Notes under the pieces: generated by a model
Told to the model about the DNA's origin: nothing
Database searches by the model: none
The model's input: the letters and a program-made list of their open reading frames with translations, nothing else
Program-made: the position numbers and the translations under genes
Shown: positions 1 through 8,035 of the stretch, piece after piece
Position numbering within the stretch: position 1 is the first letter of the stretch
How the letters are laid out: the number at the start of each line of letters is the position of its first letter
NCBI GenBank assembly: GCA_029558955.1
Contig: JAKQCW010000268.1
Location: forward strand, 1 to 41,204
Length of the DNA stretch: 41,204 nucleotides
Reading direction: 5' to 3'
From: Chloroflexota bacterium
Lineage (GTDB): Bacteria > Chloroflexota > Anaerolineae > JAAEKA01

Positions 1-183
1 GGGGGTCATGCACTCATGCACCTGGTCCATGTCGCTGTGCTGCTCCGCCAGCCATTCGGGCAGCGGCGGCAGGCTCTCGGCATACTCCAGCAACAGGTCC
101 AGCTTCTCGCGGCCTTCGGCATCCTGAAATTCTTCGACGATAGCCTGCAAGCGGGGGGGGAGAGGAGGGGTTGTGGTGGTCAT
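1..183 (-). CDS. sufE: SufE-family Fe-S cluster assembly protein (5' part; cut by window edge)
   Basis: Only the first 61 residues are present; the gene runs off the left edge. Reading from the ATG at 183, the protein shows the SufE N-terminal pattern: an LQAIVEEF helix, a conserved [18 protein letters not shown] stretch, then HECMTP. Cys58 sits where SufE proteins carry the cysteine that accepts sulfane sulfur from the desulfurase SufS. SufE passes persulfide sulfur to the cytosolic SufBCD scaffold. An AGGAG ribosome site lies 7 bases before the ATG, which supports the start. It is the first gene downstream of a heptamer repeat array. The partner sulfurtransferase or desulfurase would lie outside the window. 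Family call from motif; confidence limited by truncation. Confidence 0.8.
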   Translation of the reverse strand, partial: MTTTTPPLPPRLQAIVEEFQDAEGREKLDLLLEYAESLPPLPEWLAEQHSDMDQVHECMTP

Positions 184-200
184 AGATGGCTCCTGGTTTG

Positions 201-601
201 TAACTCGTAACTCGTAACTCGTAACCCGGAATGGTGGGAGGTGTCTCTTGGGATGCGTAATGCGTGACGAGTAATGCGTAATTCGGAATGGTGGGAGGTG
301 TCTTTGGGGATGCGTAACTCGTAACTCGTAACTCGTAAGCCGGAATGGCGGGAGGTGTCTTTGGGGATGCGTAACGAGTGACGAGTAATGCGTAAGCCGG
401 AATGGCGGCTAGTGTCTCTGGGATGCGTAACGAGTGACGAGTAATGCGTAAGCCGGAATAGCGGCGAGTGTCTCTGGGATGCGTAACGAGTGACGAGTAA
501 TGCGTAACCCGGAATGGCGGTGGCTGACTCCGGGTTACGCATTACGCATTACGCATTACTCGTCACGCATTACGCATTACTCGTTACGCATCACGCATTA
601 C
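201..601. repeat. Heptanucleotide repeat array with 56-57 bp higher-order period
   Basis: The basic unit is a 7-mer starting TAA or TGA (TAACTCG, TAACCCG, TAATGCG, TGACGAG). Groups of four or five heptamers alternate with a ~25-bp spacer starting GAATGG. The spacer begins at 229, 286, 343, 400, 456 and 512, so the period is 57, 57, 57, 56, 56. At about 512-530 the orientation flips: a 16-base arm ending at 511/512 is the exact reverse complement of the arm starting at 530, and the heptamers at 540-601 are on the minus strand. The menA stop codon TAA is the first minus-strand heptamer. Because seven is not a multiple of three, stop codons fall in all frames on one strand. The open frame on the other strand is an artefact. 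Confidence 0.9.
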
Positions 602-1527
602 CCCCAAAGCGCCAGCCCAATGGCGAAGAGGACGCTGAAGTTCAGGCTGAGCCGGGCGGTTCCGGCCAGCGCTTGGTTCATGGTTGGCCCGTCGGCGGCG
701 GTGTAGATGATGCGCCGCAGCCGCAGGGCCGCAGGTAGGGTCAGCCAGGGGAGCAGCACCAGCAGGTCGGCGGGACTGAACGCCTCCGGCGTCAGCGTCA
801 ATGCGGCGAGCAGCAGGGCCAGCGGGACGGCATAGGCGCCGGCCAGCAGCAGGGTGTATTCGCGGCGCGCACCCGGCGCGCCCAGCCGCACGGCCAGGGT
901 GCGCTTGCCCACGGCCGCATCGGTCTCGATGTCGCGCAGGTTGTTGACCACCAGGATCGCGGTGATCAAGAAGCCGGGGGGCAGCGCGGCAACCCAAACC
1001 AGCGGCGTGACGGTCAACGCCTGCACGTAGTAGCTGCCCACCACCGCGGCCAGGCCGAAGAAGAGGAAAACGAACAGATCGCCCAGGCCGTTGACCGACA
1101 GCGGGAAGGGGCCGCCGCTGTAGGCCACCGACGCGATGATGGCAGCCACCCCCACGGCCAGAATCGGCCAGCCAGCCACGCTGATCAGATACAGCCCGAT
1201 GGCCGCGGTGAGCAACAGCACCGCCGCCAGCCCCAGCCGCAGCTCAGCCAGCGAGATCAGGCCGCTCAGCGCGACGCGCGTCGGTCCCTTGCGGTCAGGC
1301 CGGTCATAGCCTTTGACAAAATCGTAGTAGTCGTTGGCCAGGTTGCTGGCGATCTGCAAGAGCAGCGCGCCGGCCAGCGCGGCCAGCGCCGGCAGCAGGC
1401 TGAAAAGGTGATCGCCGATGGCCAGCCCAACGCCGACCAGCACCGGGCCTACGGCCGCGGGCAGCGTGCGGGGGCGGATGGCCAGCCACCAGGCCTGGCG
1501 TCGGGTGAGGGGTGGGGAAGGGGGCAT
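598..1527 (-). CDS. menA: 1,4-dihydroxy-2-naphthoate polyprenyltransferase
   Basis: 309 residues, normal for MenA, a UbiA-superfamily integral membrane enzyme that attaches the polyprenyl tail to 1,4-dihydroxy-2-naphthoate in menaquinone synthesis. Two aspartate-rich Mg-pyrophosphate motifs are visible: N65-D66-x-x-D69 in [15 protein letters not shown] and N195-N196-x-x-D199-x-x-x-D203 in [18 protein letters not shown]. Hydrophobic segments run throughout, about eight or nine. The start ATG at 1527 follows a TTGCTG-17-TACAAT promoter on the minus strand. No other men gene is nearby. The stop codon lies inside the heptamer array. Identification is firm at family level; strict substrate (DHNA rather than another quinone ring) is inferred from closest motif resemblance. 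Confidence 0.9.
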   Translation of the reverse strand: MPPSPPLTRRQAWWLAIRPRTLPAAVGPVLVGVGLAIGDHLFSLLPALAALAGALLLQIASNLANDYYDFVKGYDRPDRKGPTRVALSGLISLAELRLGLAAVLLLTAAIGLYLISVAGWPILAVGVAAIIASVAYSGGPFPLSVNGLGDLFVFLFFGLAAVVGSYYVQALTVTPLVWVAALPPGFLITAILVVNNLRDIETDAAVGKRTLAVRLGAPGARREYTLLLAGAYAVPLALLLAALTLTPEAFSPADLLVLLPWLTLPAALRLRRIIYTAADGPTMNQALAGTARLSLNFSVLFAIGLALWG

Positions 1528-1572
1528 GGTGAATAGTGAATGAAGTTGGCGCGGGCGGAATTGCCTGGATTC

Positions 1573-1601
1573 ATTGTAGCATGGAGCACAGCGCCCAGCA
1601 A
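1573..1601 (-). promoter_or_regulatory. Putative sigma-70 promoter of menA
   Basis: On the minus strand: -35 TTGCTG (1596-1601), a 17-base spacer and -10 TACAAT (1573-1578), preceded by TGC so that the -10 is of the extended TGN type. It lies 46 bases upstream of the menA ATG. Confidence 0.6.
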
Positions 1602-1608
1602 GACTTTC

Positions 1609-1748
1609 GAAGGCCAGACAGCAATTCCAAATATGGCGCGGAGTCGAGGCTTTAGCCGGGTCTGGCCGATGCGAGTCGAGCGCGCTGACCCGCCTGAAGG
1701 CTCGACTCCGGTTTGGCAGCCATCATATTTGGAATTGCTGAAGGCCAG
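1609..1748. mobile_element. MITE-like palindromic element with apparent 9-bp target duplication
   Basis: Perfect 16-bp terminal inverted repeats, AGCAATTCCAAATATG at 1620-1635 and its complement at 1724-1739. A second, imperfect pair of arms (CGGAGTCGAGG... and ...GGCTCGACTCCG) lies inside. The element is flanked by a direct repeat GAAGGCCAG at 1609-1617 and 1740-1748, as expected from a 9-bp target-site duplication; on the left two extra bases (AC) separate duplication and arm. No coding capacity. It lies between recD2 and menA. It could instead be a large hairpin acting as a transcription boundary, with the direct repeat arising by chance. Confidence 0.55.
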
Positions 1749-1756
1749 GCGGCGCC

Positions 1757-3952
1757 TCAGCGCAGTCGCTCGGCCAGGGCGCTGTAGCGGTCGGCGATGC
1801 GGTTGTTGTTGACCGCGATGGCCACGGCGCGCGGGGAGCCGACCAGCACCACCAGCTTTCTGGCCCGGGTCACCGCGGTGTAGAGCAGGTTGCGCTGCAA
1901 CATCATGTAGTGCTGGGTGGTGATGGGCACGACCACGGCCGGGAACTCGCTCCCCTGGCTCTTGTGCACCGACACCGCGTAGGCATGCACCAGCTCGTCC
2001 AGCTCCAAAAAGTCGTAGGGCACGGCGCGCTCGTCCATGCGCACGGTGAGCGTCTGCTCCACCAGGTTCAGCGCGCTGATCTGGCCCATGTCGCCGTTGA
2101 AAATATCCTTGTCGTAGTTGTTGCGTATCTGCATCACCCGGTCGCCCAGGCGGAAGATGCGGCCGCCCATGCGGCGTTCCGGCTTGTCGGCGGCCGGCGG
2201 GTTGAGCGCGGCCTGCAGACGTTCGTTCAGCGCGCCCACCCCCACCGCGCCGCGGTGCATGGGGCTGAGCACCTGAATAGCGTGCGCGGCGATGCCGAAA
2301 CGGCGCGGGATGCGTTCCAGCACGATCTCGGCCACCAGCTCAGCCGCCCGCTCCGGGTCGTCGGTCTGAAACAGAAAGAAATCCTGCGACTGCTCCGGCC
2401 GCCATTCGGGCATCTGGCCGCGGTTGATGCGGTGGGCGTTTTCGATGATGAAGCTGCCCGCGGCCTGGCGAAAGATCACATCCAGCCGCACCACCGCGGC
2501 CGCGCCCGAGTCGATCACATCGCGCAGCACGTTGCCCGCGCCCACCGGCGGCAACTGGTCGATATCCCCCACCAGCAGCAGGTGCGCGCCGGGCGGGATC
2601 GCCTTGAGCAGGTGATTGGTCAACAGCAGATCGAGCATCGAGGCCTCGTCCACGATGACCATGTCCACATCCAGCGGATTCTCCTCGTTGCGTTGAAAGG
2701 TGAAGCCGCCGGCGCCGCCCGGGCTCCATTCCAGCAGGCGATGGATGGTCTTGGCCTCCCGGCCGGTGGCCTCACTCAGCCGTTTGGCCGCGCGGCCGGT
2801 GGGAGAGGCCAGCACGTAGGAGCGTCGGGCCGCGTCCAGCAGGCGGATGATGGCCAACGTACAGGTCGTCTTGCCCGTGCCCGGACCTCCGGTCATCACC
2901 GTCACCCGCTGGGTCAGCGCGGTGCGCACCGCGGCCTGCTGCTGGGTTGTCAGGCGCAGCCCGGTGTCCCGCTGCACCACGGCCAGCCCCTGCGGCCAGT
3001 CGAAGCTGCGGAAGACGAAGCAGCGGTCCTCGGTCGCATCCATCAGCCGGCGCAGCCGGCCGGCCACCCCCACCTCGCCGTAGTAAAAGGGGGTCAGGTA
3101 GACGGCGCGTTCCTCGGCGAGAGCGGTCGCGCCGGCCGCGCCCAGCAGCGGCTCGACGCGCACCTGCTCGTCCTGGCGCAGCGTATCGATGGCCGTAGCT
3201 GCCAACGGGGTCGGCACCTCCAGCAGCCTGGCCGCCTCCTCCACCAGCTCGGCCTGCGGCACGTAGACGTGGCCCTCGTCGGCCTTCTGGCTGAGGGTGT
3301 AGGCCACGCCGGCCGCCACCCGTTCCGGCGCGTCGGGGGCGATGCCCAGGTTGCGCGCGATCTTGTCGGCAGTGATGAAGCCGATGCCGTGGATGTCCCT
3401 GGCCAGCCGGTAGGGGTCGTTGCGCACCACGCCGGCCGCGCCGTCGCCGTAGTGCTTGTAGATGCGCACGGCCAGCGCCGGGCTGACCCCGTGGCTTTGC
3501 AGAAAGACCATCACCTCGCGGATCTGGCGCTGCTCGTGCCAGGCCGACTTGATCAGCGTCAACCGCTTCGGCCCGACGCCCAGCACCTCGTGCAGCCGTT
3601 CCGGCGTCTCGTCGATCACCGTCAGCGTCTCCGCGCCGAACTTGCGCACGATGCGCTTGGCCGTTACCGGCCCGATCCCCTTGACCAGCCCGCTGCCCAG
3701 GTATTTCTCGATGCCCGCGGCCGTGGCCGGCAGCACCGAGGCGTAGCGCTCGACCTTGAACTGCCGGCCATACTGGCCGTGGACCGTCCACTCCCCCTCC
3801 AGGCGCACATGCTCCCCCACCTGCACGCCGAGCATGTTGCCGATCACCGTCGCCTCGTAGTCCTTGCCATCAGGAACCAGCCGGGCGACGGTGTAGCCGT
3901 TCTCCTCGTTGTGAAAGGTGATGCGCTCGATCGCGCCTTCGAGGGTCTGCAT
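1757..3952 (-). CDS. recD2: RecD2-type ATP-dependent DNA helicase
   Basis: 731 residues, typical of RecD2 (RecD-like helicase of bacteria lacking RecBC), an SF1B 5'-3' helicase in DNA repair. The N-terminus has the RecD2 OB-like region and the tandem helix-hairpin-helix segment (LVKGIGPVTAKRIV, LGVGPKRLTLIK, IHGIGFITADKIA; about residues 85-205). Walker A TGGPGTGKTT is near residue 355, Walker B VDEASM near 437, and the C-terminal helicase motif YAVSVHKSQGSEFP near 660. ATG at 3952 gives a start (MQTLEGAIERITFHNEENGYTV) that matches the family closely. Gene neighbours are unrelated to repair. Firm identification. Confidence 0.95.
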   Translation of the reverse strand: MQTLEGAIERITFHNEENGYTVARLVPDGKDYEATVIGNMLGVQVGEHVRLEGEWTVHGQYGRQFKVERYASVLPATAAGIEKYLGSGLVKGIGPVTAKRIVRKFGAETLTVIDETPERLHEVLGVGPKRLTLIKSAWHEQRQIREVMVFLQSHGVSPALAVRIYKHYGDGAAGVVRNDPYRLARDIHGIGFITADKIARNLGIAPDAPERVAAGVAYTLSQKADEGHVYVPQAELVEEAARLLEVPTPLAATAIDTLRQDEQVRVEPLLGAAGATALAEERAVYLTPFYYGEVGVAGRLRRLMDATEDRCFVFRSFDWPQGLAVVQRDTGLRLTTQQQAAVRTALTQRVTVMTGGPGTGKTTCTLAIIRLLDAARRSYVLASPTGRAAKRLSEATGREAKTIHRLLEWSPGGAGGFTFQRNEENPLDVDMVIVDEASMLDLLLTNHLLKAIPPGAHLLLVGDIDQLPPVGAGNVLRDVIDSGAAAVVRLDVIFRQAAGSFIIENAHRINRGQMPEWRPEQSQDFFLFQTDDPERAAELVAEIVLERIPRRFGIAAHAIQVLSPMHRGAVGVGALNERLQAALNPPAADKPERRMGGRIFRLGDRVMQIRNNYDKDIFNGDMGQISALNLVEQTLTVRMDERAVPYDFLELDELVHAYAVSVHKSQGSEFPAVVVPITTQHYMMLQRNLLYTAVTRARKLVVLVGSPRAVAIAVNNNRIADRYSALAERLR

Positions 3953-3978
3953 GGGGTAGGACTCTACCGGATGCGAGT

Positions 3979-4908
3979 CTACTGCTCCCGCCAGCGCACA
4001 ATGAATGTCCTCGTCTCGCCAGCCACGCCCAGGTCCCAGGCCTCGGAAACTTGATTGCCGCCCGAATCTGCCACCCAGGCCCGGTAGGTGCCATCGCTGA
4101 GAGGCATTTCGATCTTGGCGTTGAAGAGGAATTCACTGGGATACCCTGCGTCGCCGCGCAGGAAAGCCGGCCCGAACTCCTCCTCCTGCTGCTGGCCTGA
4201 GGGCGCCTGGACGACCATCTTGTAGCCTGTGACCGGGTTGCTGAGGTCCAGCGCGGCGTTGTAGAGTCCACCGAAGACTGAGACGAGCGAGTTGCTGTTG
4301 GGCCGCGGCTCAATCGAATACTTCACGAAGCGAAAAGTCGGTGCGGGGGGCGCGGTCGGCGCCGGCGGCTGGGTGGGCTGCGCCGGCGCGGTCGGCTGCA
4401 CCACCACCGGCGGCCGCGTCGGCGCGATCGTGGCGACCGGCGGGGCCGGGATGTTCTGCGCCACCTGGATCAGCGCCGGGTCGCCGGTCACCTCCACCAG
4501 CCGGGCCACGATCCAGACGTTCTGCCCGTCCACGCAGCAGACCTCGTACCAGTCGCCGGCCGCGTTGCTGGCCAGAATGTCCAGCTCGGCGCCGGTGGCC
4601 ACCTGGCCGGCCTCGGCGTAGGCCGTGCCGGGGCCGGTGCGCACGTTGACCTGGCCATCGCCCCCCACGCGGGCCTTGGGCGCGGCCGGCGTCGGCGTGT
4701 CGGTGGGCGGCGGGGGCGGCGTGTCCGTCGGCTGCGGGGTGGGGGTGGGCTCGGGCGTGTCGGTGGGAACCACCGTCGGCGTGAAGGTGGGCCGTATGGG
4801 GCGGGTCGGCGTCGGTTCAGGGGTCGGCGTGGCGGCTGGGCCGCAGGCTGCCAGCAACAGAGCCAGCAGCAGGGTTAGGAGAAGCCAAAGGTGTCGTGTG
4901 CGAAACAT
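3979..4908 (-). CDS. SH3-domain lipoprotein
   Basis: 309 residues from ATG 4908. An AGGAGG ribosome site at 4917-4922 sets this start; the open frame continues upstream through repeats and should not be used. The N-terminus is a lipoprotein signal, MFRTRHLWLLLTLLLALLLA followed by a lipobox LAAC with Cys22. Next comes a Thr/Pro-rich linker (about 25-75) of the kind that holds a domain away from the membrane. Then a bacterial SH3 domain (about 80-150; GQVNVRTGPGTAYAEAGQV, WYEV, VWIVARLV), a second Pro-rich linker, and a C-terminal beta-rich domain of about 120 residues I do not recognise. Likely cell-envelope surface protein binding peptidoglycan or glycans; the ligand cannot be read from sequence. 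Confidence 0.8.
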   Translation of the reverse strand: MFRTRHLWLLLTLLLALLLAACGPAATPTPEPTPTRPIRPTFTPTVVPTDTPEPTPTPQPTDTPPPPPTDTPTPAAPKARVGGDGQVNVRTGPGTAYAEAGQVATGAELDILASNAAGDWYEVCCVDGQNVWIVARLVEVTGDPALIQVAQNIPAPPVATIAPTRPPVVVQPTAPAQPTQPPAPTAPPAPTFRFVKYSIEPRPNSNSLVSVFGGLYNAALDLSNPVTGYKMVVQAPSGQQQEEEFGPAFLRGDAGYPSEFLFNAKIEMPLSDGTYRAWVADSGGNQVSEAWDLGVAGETRTFIVRWREQ

Positions 4909-4955
4909 GCGAAATGCCTCCTGAGGCAAAGGAATGTCAAGAGTGAAGAGCGCCC

Positions 4956-4964
4956 ATTGTAGCA
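4956..4964 (-). promoter_or_regulatory. Extended -10 promoter element of the SH3 lipoprotein gene
   Basis: On the minus strand TGC immediately followed by TACAAT, 48 bases upstream of the ATG at 4908. No convincing -35 hexamer 17 bases further up, as expected for an extended -10 promoter. Confidence 0.4.
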
Positions 4965-4996
4965 CAGCGCGGGCGTCTGGGCTATTTTGCCAGCAT

Positions 4997-5080
4997 CCGT
5001 GGGTTGAGTAGCGGGTTTCGATACGGCGCAGACGCCTACTCAACCCACGGCCACCAACAGCGCATCCGTGGGTTGAGTAG
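4997..5080. repeat. 15-bp motif in three copies, two forming a hairpin
   Basis: CCGTGGGTTGAGTAG occurs at 4997-5011 and 5066-5080, and its exact complement at 5036-5050. The first two copies can form a 15-bp stem. The rest of the gene-free stretch 4970-5186 shows nothing else recognisable. Confidence 0.75.
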
Positions 5081-5186
5081 CGGGTTGAGGGCGCATACCT
5101 GGCATGAGGGCAACCAACTCCAGCGTACACCTGCACTGCGCGCAGGCGCAAGTGTCGAAACCCCAACGCCAACCCAATCCTCAAAG

Positions 5187-5231
5187 AAAAACCTGCTGAA
5201 ACCGCTCTCTTCAGCAGTCTCAGCAGGTTTT
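5187..5231 (-). terminator. Rho-independent terminator of the 5255-6589 gene
   Basis: Arms AAAACCTGCTGA (5187-5198) and TCAGCAGGTTTT (5220-5231) pair perfectly. On the minus strand the stem is followed by TTTTTCTTT. An alternative inner stem CTGCTGAA/TTCAGCAG (5193-5200/5210-5217) also exists. It lies 24 bases past the stop codon. Confidence 0.8.
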
Positions 5232-5254
5232 CACGCCGGCAGCCAACGTCAGGT

Positions 5255-6589
5255 TCAGCCTGCCAGCCACTCCCGCACGATGCCGGCCAGGTCAGGCTGG
5301 CCGATCTCTTGCAGCTCGTAGCGCACCCGCTGCGTCGGCCGGTGGATCTCCACCACCCGGCTCAGGTCGATGGGCGTGGCGATGAGCACCAGGTCACATG
5401 GGGTGTTGTTGATGGTCTCTTGCAGGTCAGCCCGCTGCTGGTCGCCGTAGCCCATGGCCGGCAACAGCGACCCGGTGGCCGGATACTTGGCGAAGGTCTC
5501 GGCGATGGAGCCCACCGCCCAGGGCCGCGGGTCGATGATGGTTCTGGCCCCGAAGCGCCGCGCCGCCACCACCCCCGCGCCGTAGGCCATCTCGCCGTGG
5601 GTCAGCGTCGGGCCATCCTCCACCACCAGCACATCCTTGCCCCGGATGGCCGCGGGATCGTCCACGAAGATGGGGCTGGCCGCCTCCACCACCACCGCGT
5701 TGGGGTTGACCCGCCGCAGGTTGTCGCGCACCGTGGCCACGCCGTTCAGATCGGCCGTGTCGATCTTGTTGATCACCACCACGTCGGCCATGCGCAGATT
5801 GGCCTCGCCCGGATGGTAGCTCAGCTCATGGCCCGGCCGGTGCGGGTCGGCCACGACTATGTGCAGGTCAGGTCGGTAGAAAGGCAGGTCATTGTTGCCG
5901 CCGTCCCAGACGATCACATCTGCCTCCTGCTCGGCCTGGCGCAGAATCGCCCCGTAGTCCACGCCGGCATAGACGATCACGCCGCGGTCGATGTGAGGCT
6001 CATACTCCTCGCGCTCCTCGATGGTGCAGTCATGGCGATCCAGGTCGGCATAGCTGGCGAAACGCTGCACCGCCTGGCTGGCCAGGTCGCCGTAGGGCAT
6101 GGGATGGCGGATGGCCACCACCTGCTTGCCCGCGCCGCGCAGGATATCGCACACCCGCCGTGTGGTCTGGCTCTTGCCGCTGCCGGTGCGCACCGCGCAG
6201 ATGGCCACCACCGGCTTGCTGGAGGTGAGCATGGTGGACTGGGGACCCATCAGGCGAAAATCCGCGCCCGCGGCCAGCACCTGCGACCCCTTGTGCATCA
6301 CCGTCTCGTGGCTGACATCGCTGTAGGCAAAGATCACCTGGTCCACCGCCAGCTCGCGCACCAGCCGGTCCAGCTCCGCCTCGGCGTAGATGGGGATGCC
6401 CTGGGGATAGAGCTCGCCGGCCAGCGCGGCCGGGTAGAGCCGTCCCTCGATGTCGGGAATCTGCGTCGCGGTGAAGGCCACCACCCGATAGCGGGGGTTA
6501 TCGCGGAAAAAGACGTTGAAGTTGTGGAAATCGCGCCCGGCCGCGCCCATGATCAGGACGTTTTGGGGCTGGGAGGAAGTGCTCGTCAT
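5255..6589 (-). CDS. P-loop protein of the cyclic 2,3-diphosphoglycerate synthetase family
   Basis: 444 residues from ATG 6589 (MTSTSSQPQNVLIMGAAGRDFHNFNVFFRDNP), with GGAG nine bases upstream. The N-terminal third looks like a Rossmann fold (VLIMGAAGRDFHNFN). The centre has a Walker A-type RTGSGKSQTTRRV after VVAICAV, then VIVWDGGNNDLPFYRPDL and VVINKIDTAD, a GTPase-like NKxD pattern. This architecture is the COG2403 family, named after the archaeal enzyme that makes cyclic 2,3-diphosphoglycerate. Bacterial members are mostly annotated only as GTPases, and I would not assume the archaeal activity. It is followed by its own terminator and preceded by a heptamer array, so it appears monocistronic. 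Confidence 0.7.
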   Translation of the reverse strand: MTSTSSQPQNVLIMGAAGRDFHNFNVFFRDNPRYRVVAFTATQIPDIEGRLYPAALAGELYPQGIPIYAEAELDRLVRELAVDQVIFAYSDVSHETVMHKGSQVLAAGADFRLMGPQSTMLTSSKPVVAICAVRTGSGKSQTTRRVCDILRGAGKQVVAIRHPMPYGDLASQAVQRFASYADLDRHDCTIEEREEYEPHIDRGVIVYAGVDYGAILRQAEQEADVIVWDGGNNDLPFYRPDLHIVVADPHRPGHELSYHPGEANLRMADVVVINKIDTADLNGVATVRDNLRRVNPNAVVVEAASPIFVDDPAAIRGKDVLVVEDGPTLTHGEMAYGAGVVAARRFGARTIIDPRPWAVGSIAETFAKYPATGSLLPAMGYGDQQRADLQETINNTPCDLVLIATPIDLSRVVEIHRPTQRVRYELQEIGQPDLAGIVREWLAG

Positions 6590-6644
6590 GGCAATGGAAC
6601 TCCTTTGTTCGGGGGAATGGGGATCGCGTCTTGGACGCAGTGCG

Positions 6645-6801
6645 TAACTCGTAACTCGTAACCCGGAGTGTGTGAGGATGGGCGGTGGGCTTGGGATGTG
6701 AAACGTGCGGCGTGAAAGGCGACTGGGAATGTGTGAGGATGGAAGGTGACTTTGGGGCGTAACCCGTAACCCGTAACCCGTCACTCGTTACTCGTCACGC
6801 C
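6645..6801. repeat. Second heptamer repeat region, running into the tatC stop codon
   Basis: Heptamers TAACTCG, TAACTCG, TAACCCG at 6645-6665 and TAACCCG x3 at 6760-6780, followed by three minus-oriented units (TCACTCG, TTACTCG, TCACGCC) at 6781-6801. The segment between repeats a TGTGAGGATGG motif and G-rich spacers similar in style to those of the array at 201-601. The last units encode the end of TatC. Confidence 0.85.
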
Positions 6802-7527
6802 CCGCAGGCGATACATCCAGGTGGCCAGCACGATGCTCAGCCCGTAGAGGAGCAGCAGCGGCAGCATCACAATCGCCATGTTGACCGGATCCACCGTGGG
6901 GGTGATGAGTGCGGCCAGGATCGCGATGCCGGCCACGGCCACGCGCCAGCCGCGGCGCAGAATCTGGGGCGTGACGATGCCCAGCCGCGCCAGCACGGCG
7001 ATGATCAGGGGCATCTCGAAGGCCACGCCCACCCACAGGATGAGGCGCGCGGTGAAACTGAGGTAGCTGCTGACGCGGAAATTGCCCTGGATGCCGCCGA
7101 AGTTGGCCAGGAAGGGCACCGCCACCGGCAGCATGACGTAGTAGGCGAAGGCCGCGCCGGCCAGGAAGGAGAGAAAGATGAAGGGCAGTGCGATGAACAG
7201 GCCGCGCCGTTCGTGAGGCAACAGCCCCGGCGTCACAAAGGCCATCACCTCGTAGACGATGACCGGCATGGCCAGTATCGCGCCCGCCAACAGCGACACC
7301 CGCATGTAGACGCTGATCGGCTCGGTCAGTTCGATGGCCTGCAGCTCCTCCAAACCGCCGATGGGCACGGTGAGAAAAGCCAGCAGCCGCGGCGCCAGCA
7401 TGAAGGCCAGCGCCGCACCGACCACCAGCGCCAGCACCGCCGCCATCAGCCGCCGGCGCAGCTCCTCCAGGTGCGGCAACAGCGACTGGACAGACTGGGG
7501 CAGCTCCCATTGCGGCTCACTGCTCAT
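6781..7527 (-). CDS. tatC: Sec-independent protein translocase TatC
   Basis: 248 residues, the usual TatC length, with six predicted membrane helices. The conserved cytoplasmic N-terminal motif LLPHLEELRRRL is present, as are the periplasmic FVTPGLLPHERR region and the PVAVPFLANFG segment. TatC binds twin-arginine signal peptides and with TatA/B exports folded proteins. The gene start overlaps the upstream tatA/B gene by 11 bases (ATG at 7527), so the two are translationally coupled. The final residues Val-Thr-Ser-Asn-Glu and the stop are encoded by heptamer repeat DNA, replacing whatever tail the ancestral gene had. Firm identification. Confidence 0.95.
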   Translation of the reverse strand: MSSEPQWELPQSVQSLLPHLEELRRRLMAAVLALVVGAALAFMLAPRLLAFLTVPIGGLEELQAIELTEPISVYMRVSLLAGAILAMPVIVYEVMAFVTPGLLPHERRGLFIALPFIFLSFLAGAAFAYYVMLPVAVPFLANFGGIQGNFRVSSYLSFTARLILWVGVAFEMPLIIAVLARLGIVTPQILRRGWRVAVAGIAILAALITPTVDPVNMAIVMLPLLLLYGLSIVLATWMYRLRGVTSNE

Positions 7528-8035
7528 GCGGGGCCTCTTCGGGCAGGGTTGTGGGTGCGGCGGCCGTGGGCGGCTCCACCGCGGCGGGTGCGCCGGCCAG
7601 CGTGCCCGCGGCCGTGCTCAGCGCGCCCGCCGCCACGTTCAACGCGCCGGCGGCCGCCGGCAGCGCGCCGGTGGTCAGCGCGGTTGCAGCCGCGTTCAGC
7701 GCGGCCGTGGCCGCGGTCAAGGAATCAGCCACGGACGTTAGACGCGCCAGCTCCGGCGGGGCAATGGTGTTGTTGACCAGGTCGGTTGGCGTCTCGGCCA
7801 GGGGCGGAGCAGGCGAGGGCGCGGGGCGCGGGGCGGCCCCGGTCGCCTCCTCCAGGGACAGTTGGCGGTTGAGCTCGGCGTTGAACTGTTGCCAGGTGCG
7901 GGTGAACTGCGAGAGGGTTTTGGTGAATTTGGCCCATTGGCGGGCCAATTGCGGCAGGCGTTCCGGCCCAACTGCCAGAAGGATGACCACCAGGACCAGC
8001 AACAGCTCGCCGGCGCCGATGCCCAGGAAGTTCAT
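7517..8035 (-). CDS. tatB: Twin-arginine translocase subunit TatA/TatB
   Basis: 172 residues from ATG 8035. The TatA/B signature is at the N-terminus: a short membrane helix (ELLLVLVVILLA, about residues 9-22) followed by VGPERLPQLARQWAKFTKT, the GPxxLP hinge and amphipathic helix. The C-terminal half is an Ala-rich, low-complexity region (roughly 90-160) with no recognisable fold. The length and long tail favour TatB, but TatA-versus-TatB is not decided by sequence alone and this may be the only such subunit in the cluster. The ATG overlaps the nusB stop by four bases (ATGA) and its own end overlaps tatC by 11, so nusB-tatB-tatC is a tight operon. Confidence 0.85.
   Translation of the reverse strand: MNFLGIGAGELLLVLVVILLAVGPERLPQLARQWAKFTKTLSQFTRTWQQFNAELNRQLSLEEATGAAPRPAPSPAPPLAETPTDLVNNTIAPPELARLTSVADSLTAATAALNAAATALTTGALPAAAGALNVAAGALSTAAGTLAGAPAAVEPPTAAAPTTLPEEAPHEQ

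Noticed and set aside
180-542. Open frame of 120 codons on the minus strand with a 19-residue repeat
   Set aside because: It is the heptamer/57-bp repeat read in a stop-free direction; no ribosome site fits and no domain is present.
1910-4054. 714-codon open frame antisense to recD2
   Set aside because: His/Arg/Gln-rich shadow typical of high-GC antisense frames; RecD2 motifs on the other strand are complete.
4997-5050. tRNA-like fold
   Set aside because: Only one stem is supported; no T-loop GTTCRA or acceptor stem is seen.
4909-5184. N-terminal extension of the SH3 lipoprotein
   Set aside because: The extension is repeat DNA; the lipoprotein signal and AGGAGG point to ATG 4908.
5309-6661. 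450-codon plus-strand frame
   Set aside because: Antisense to the P-loop protein; composition is that of a shadow frame.
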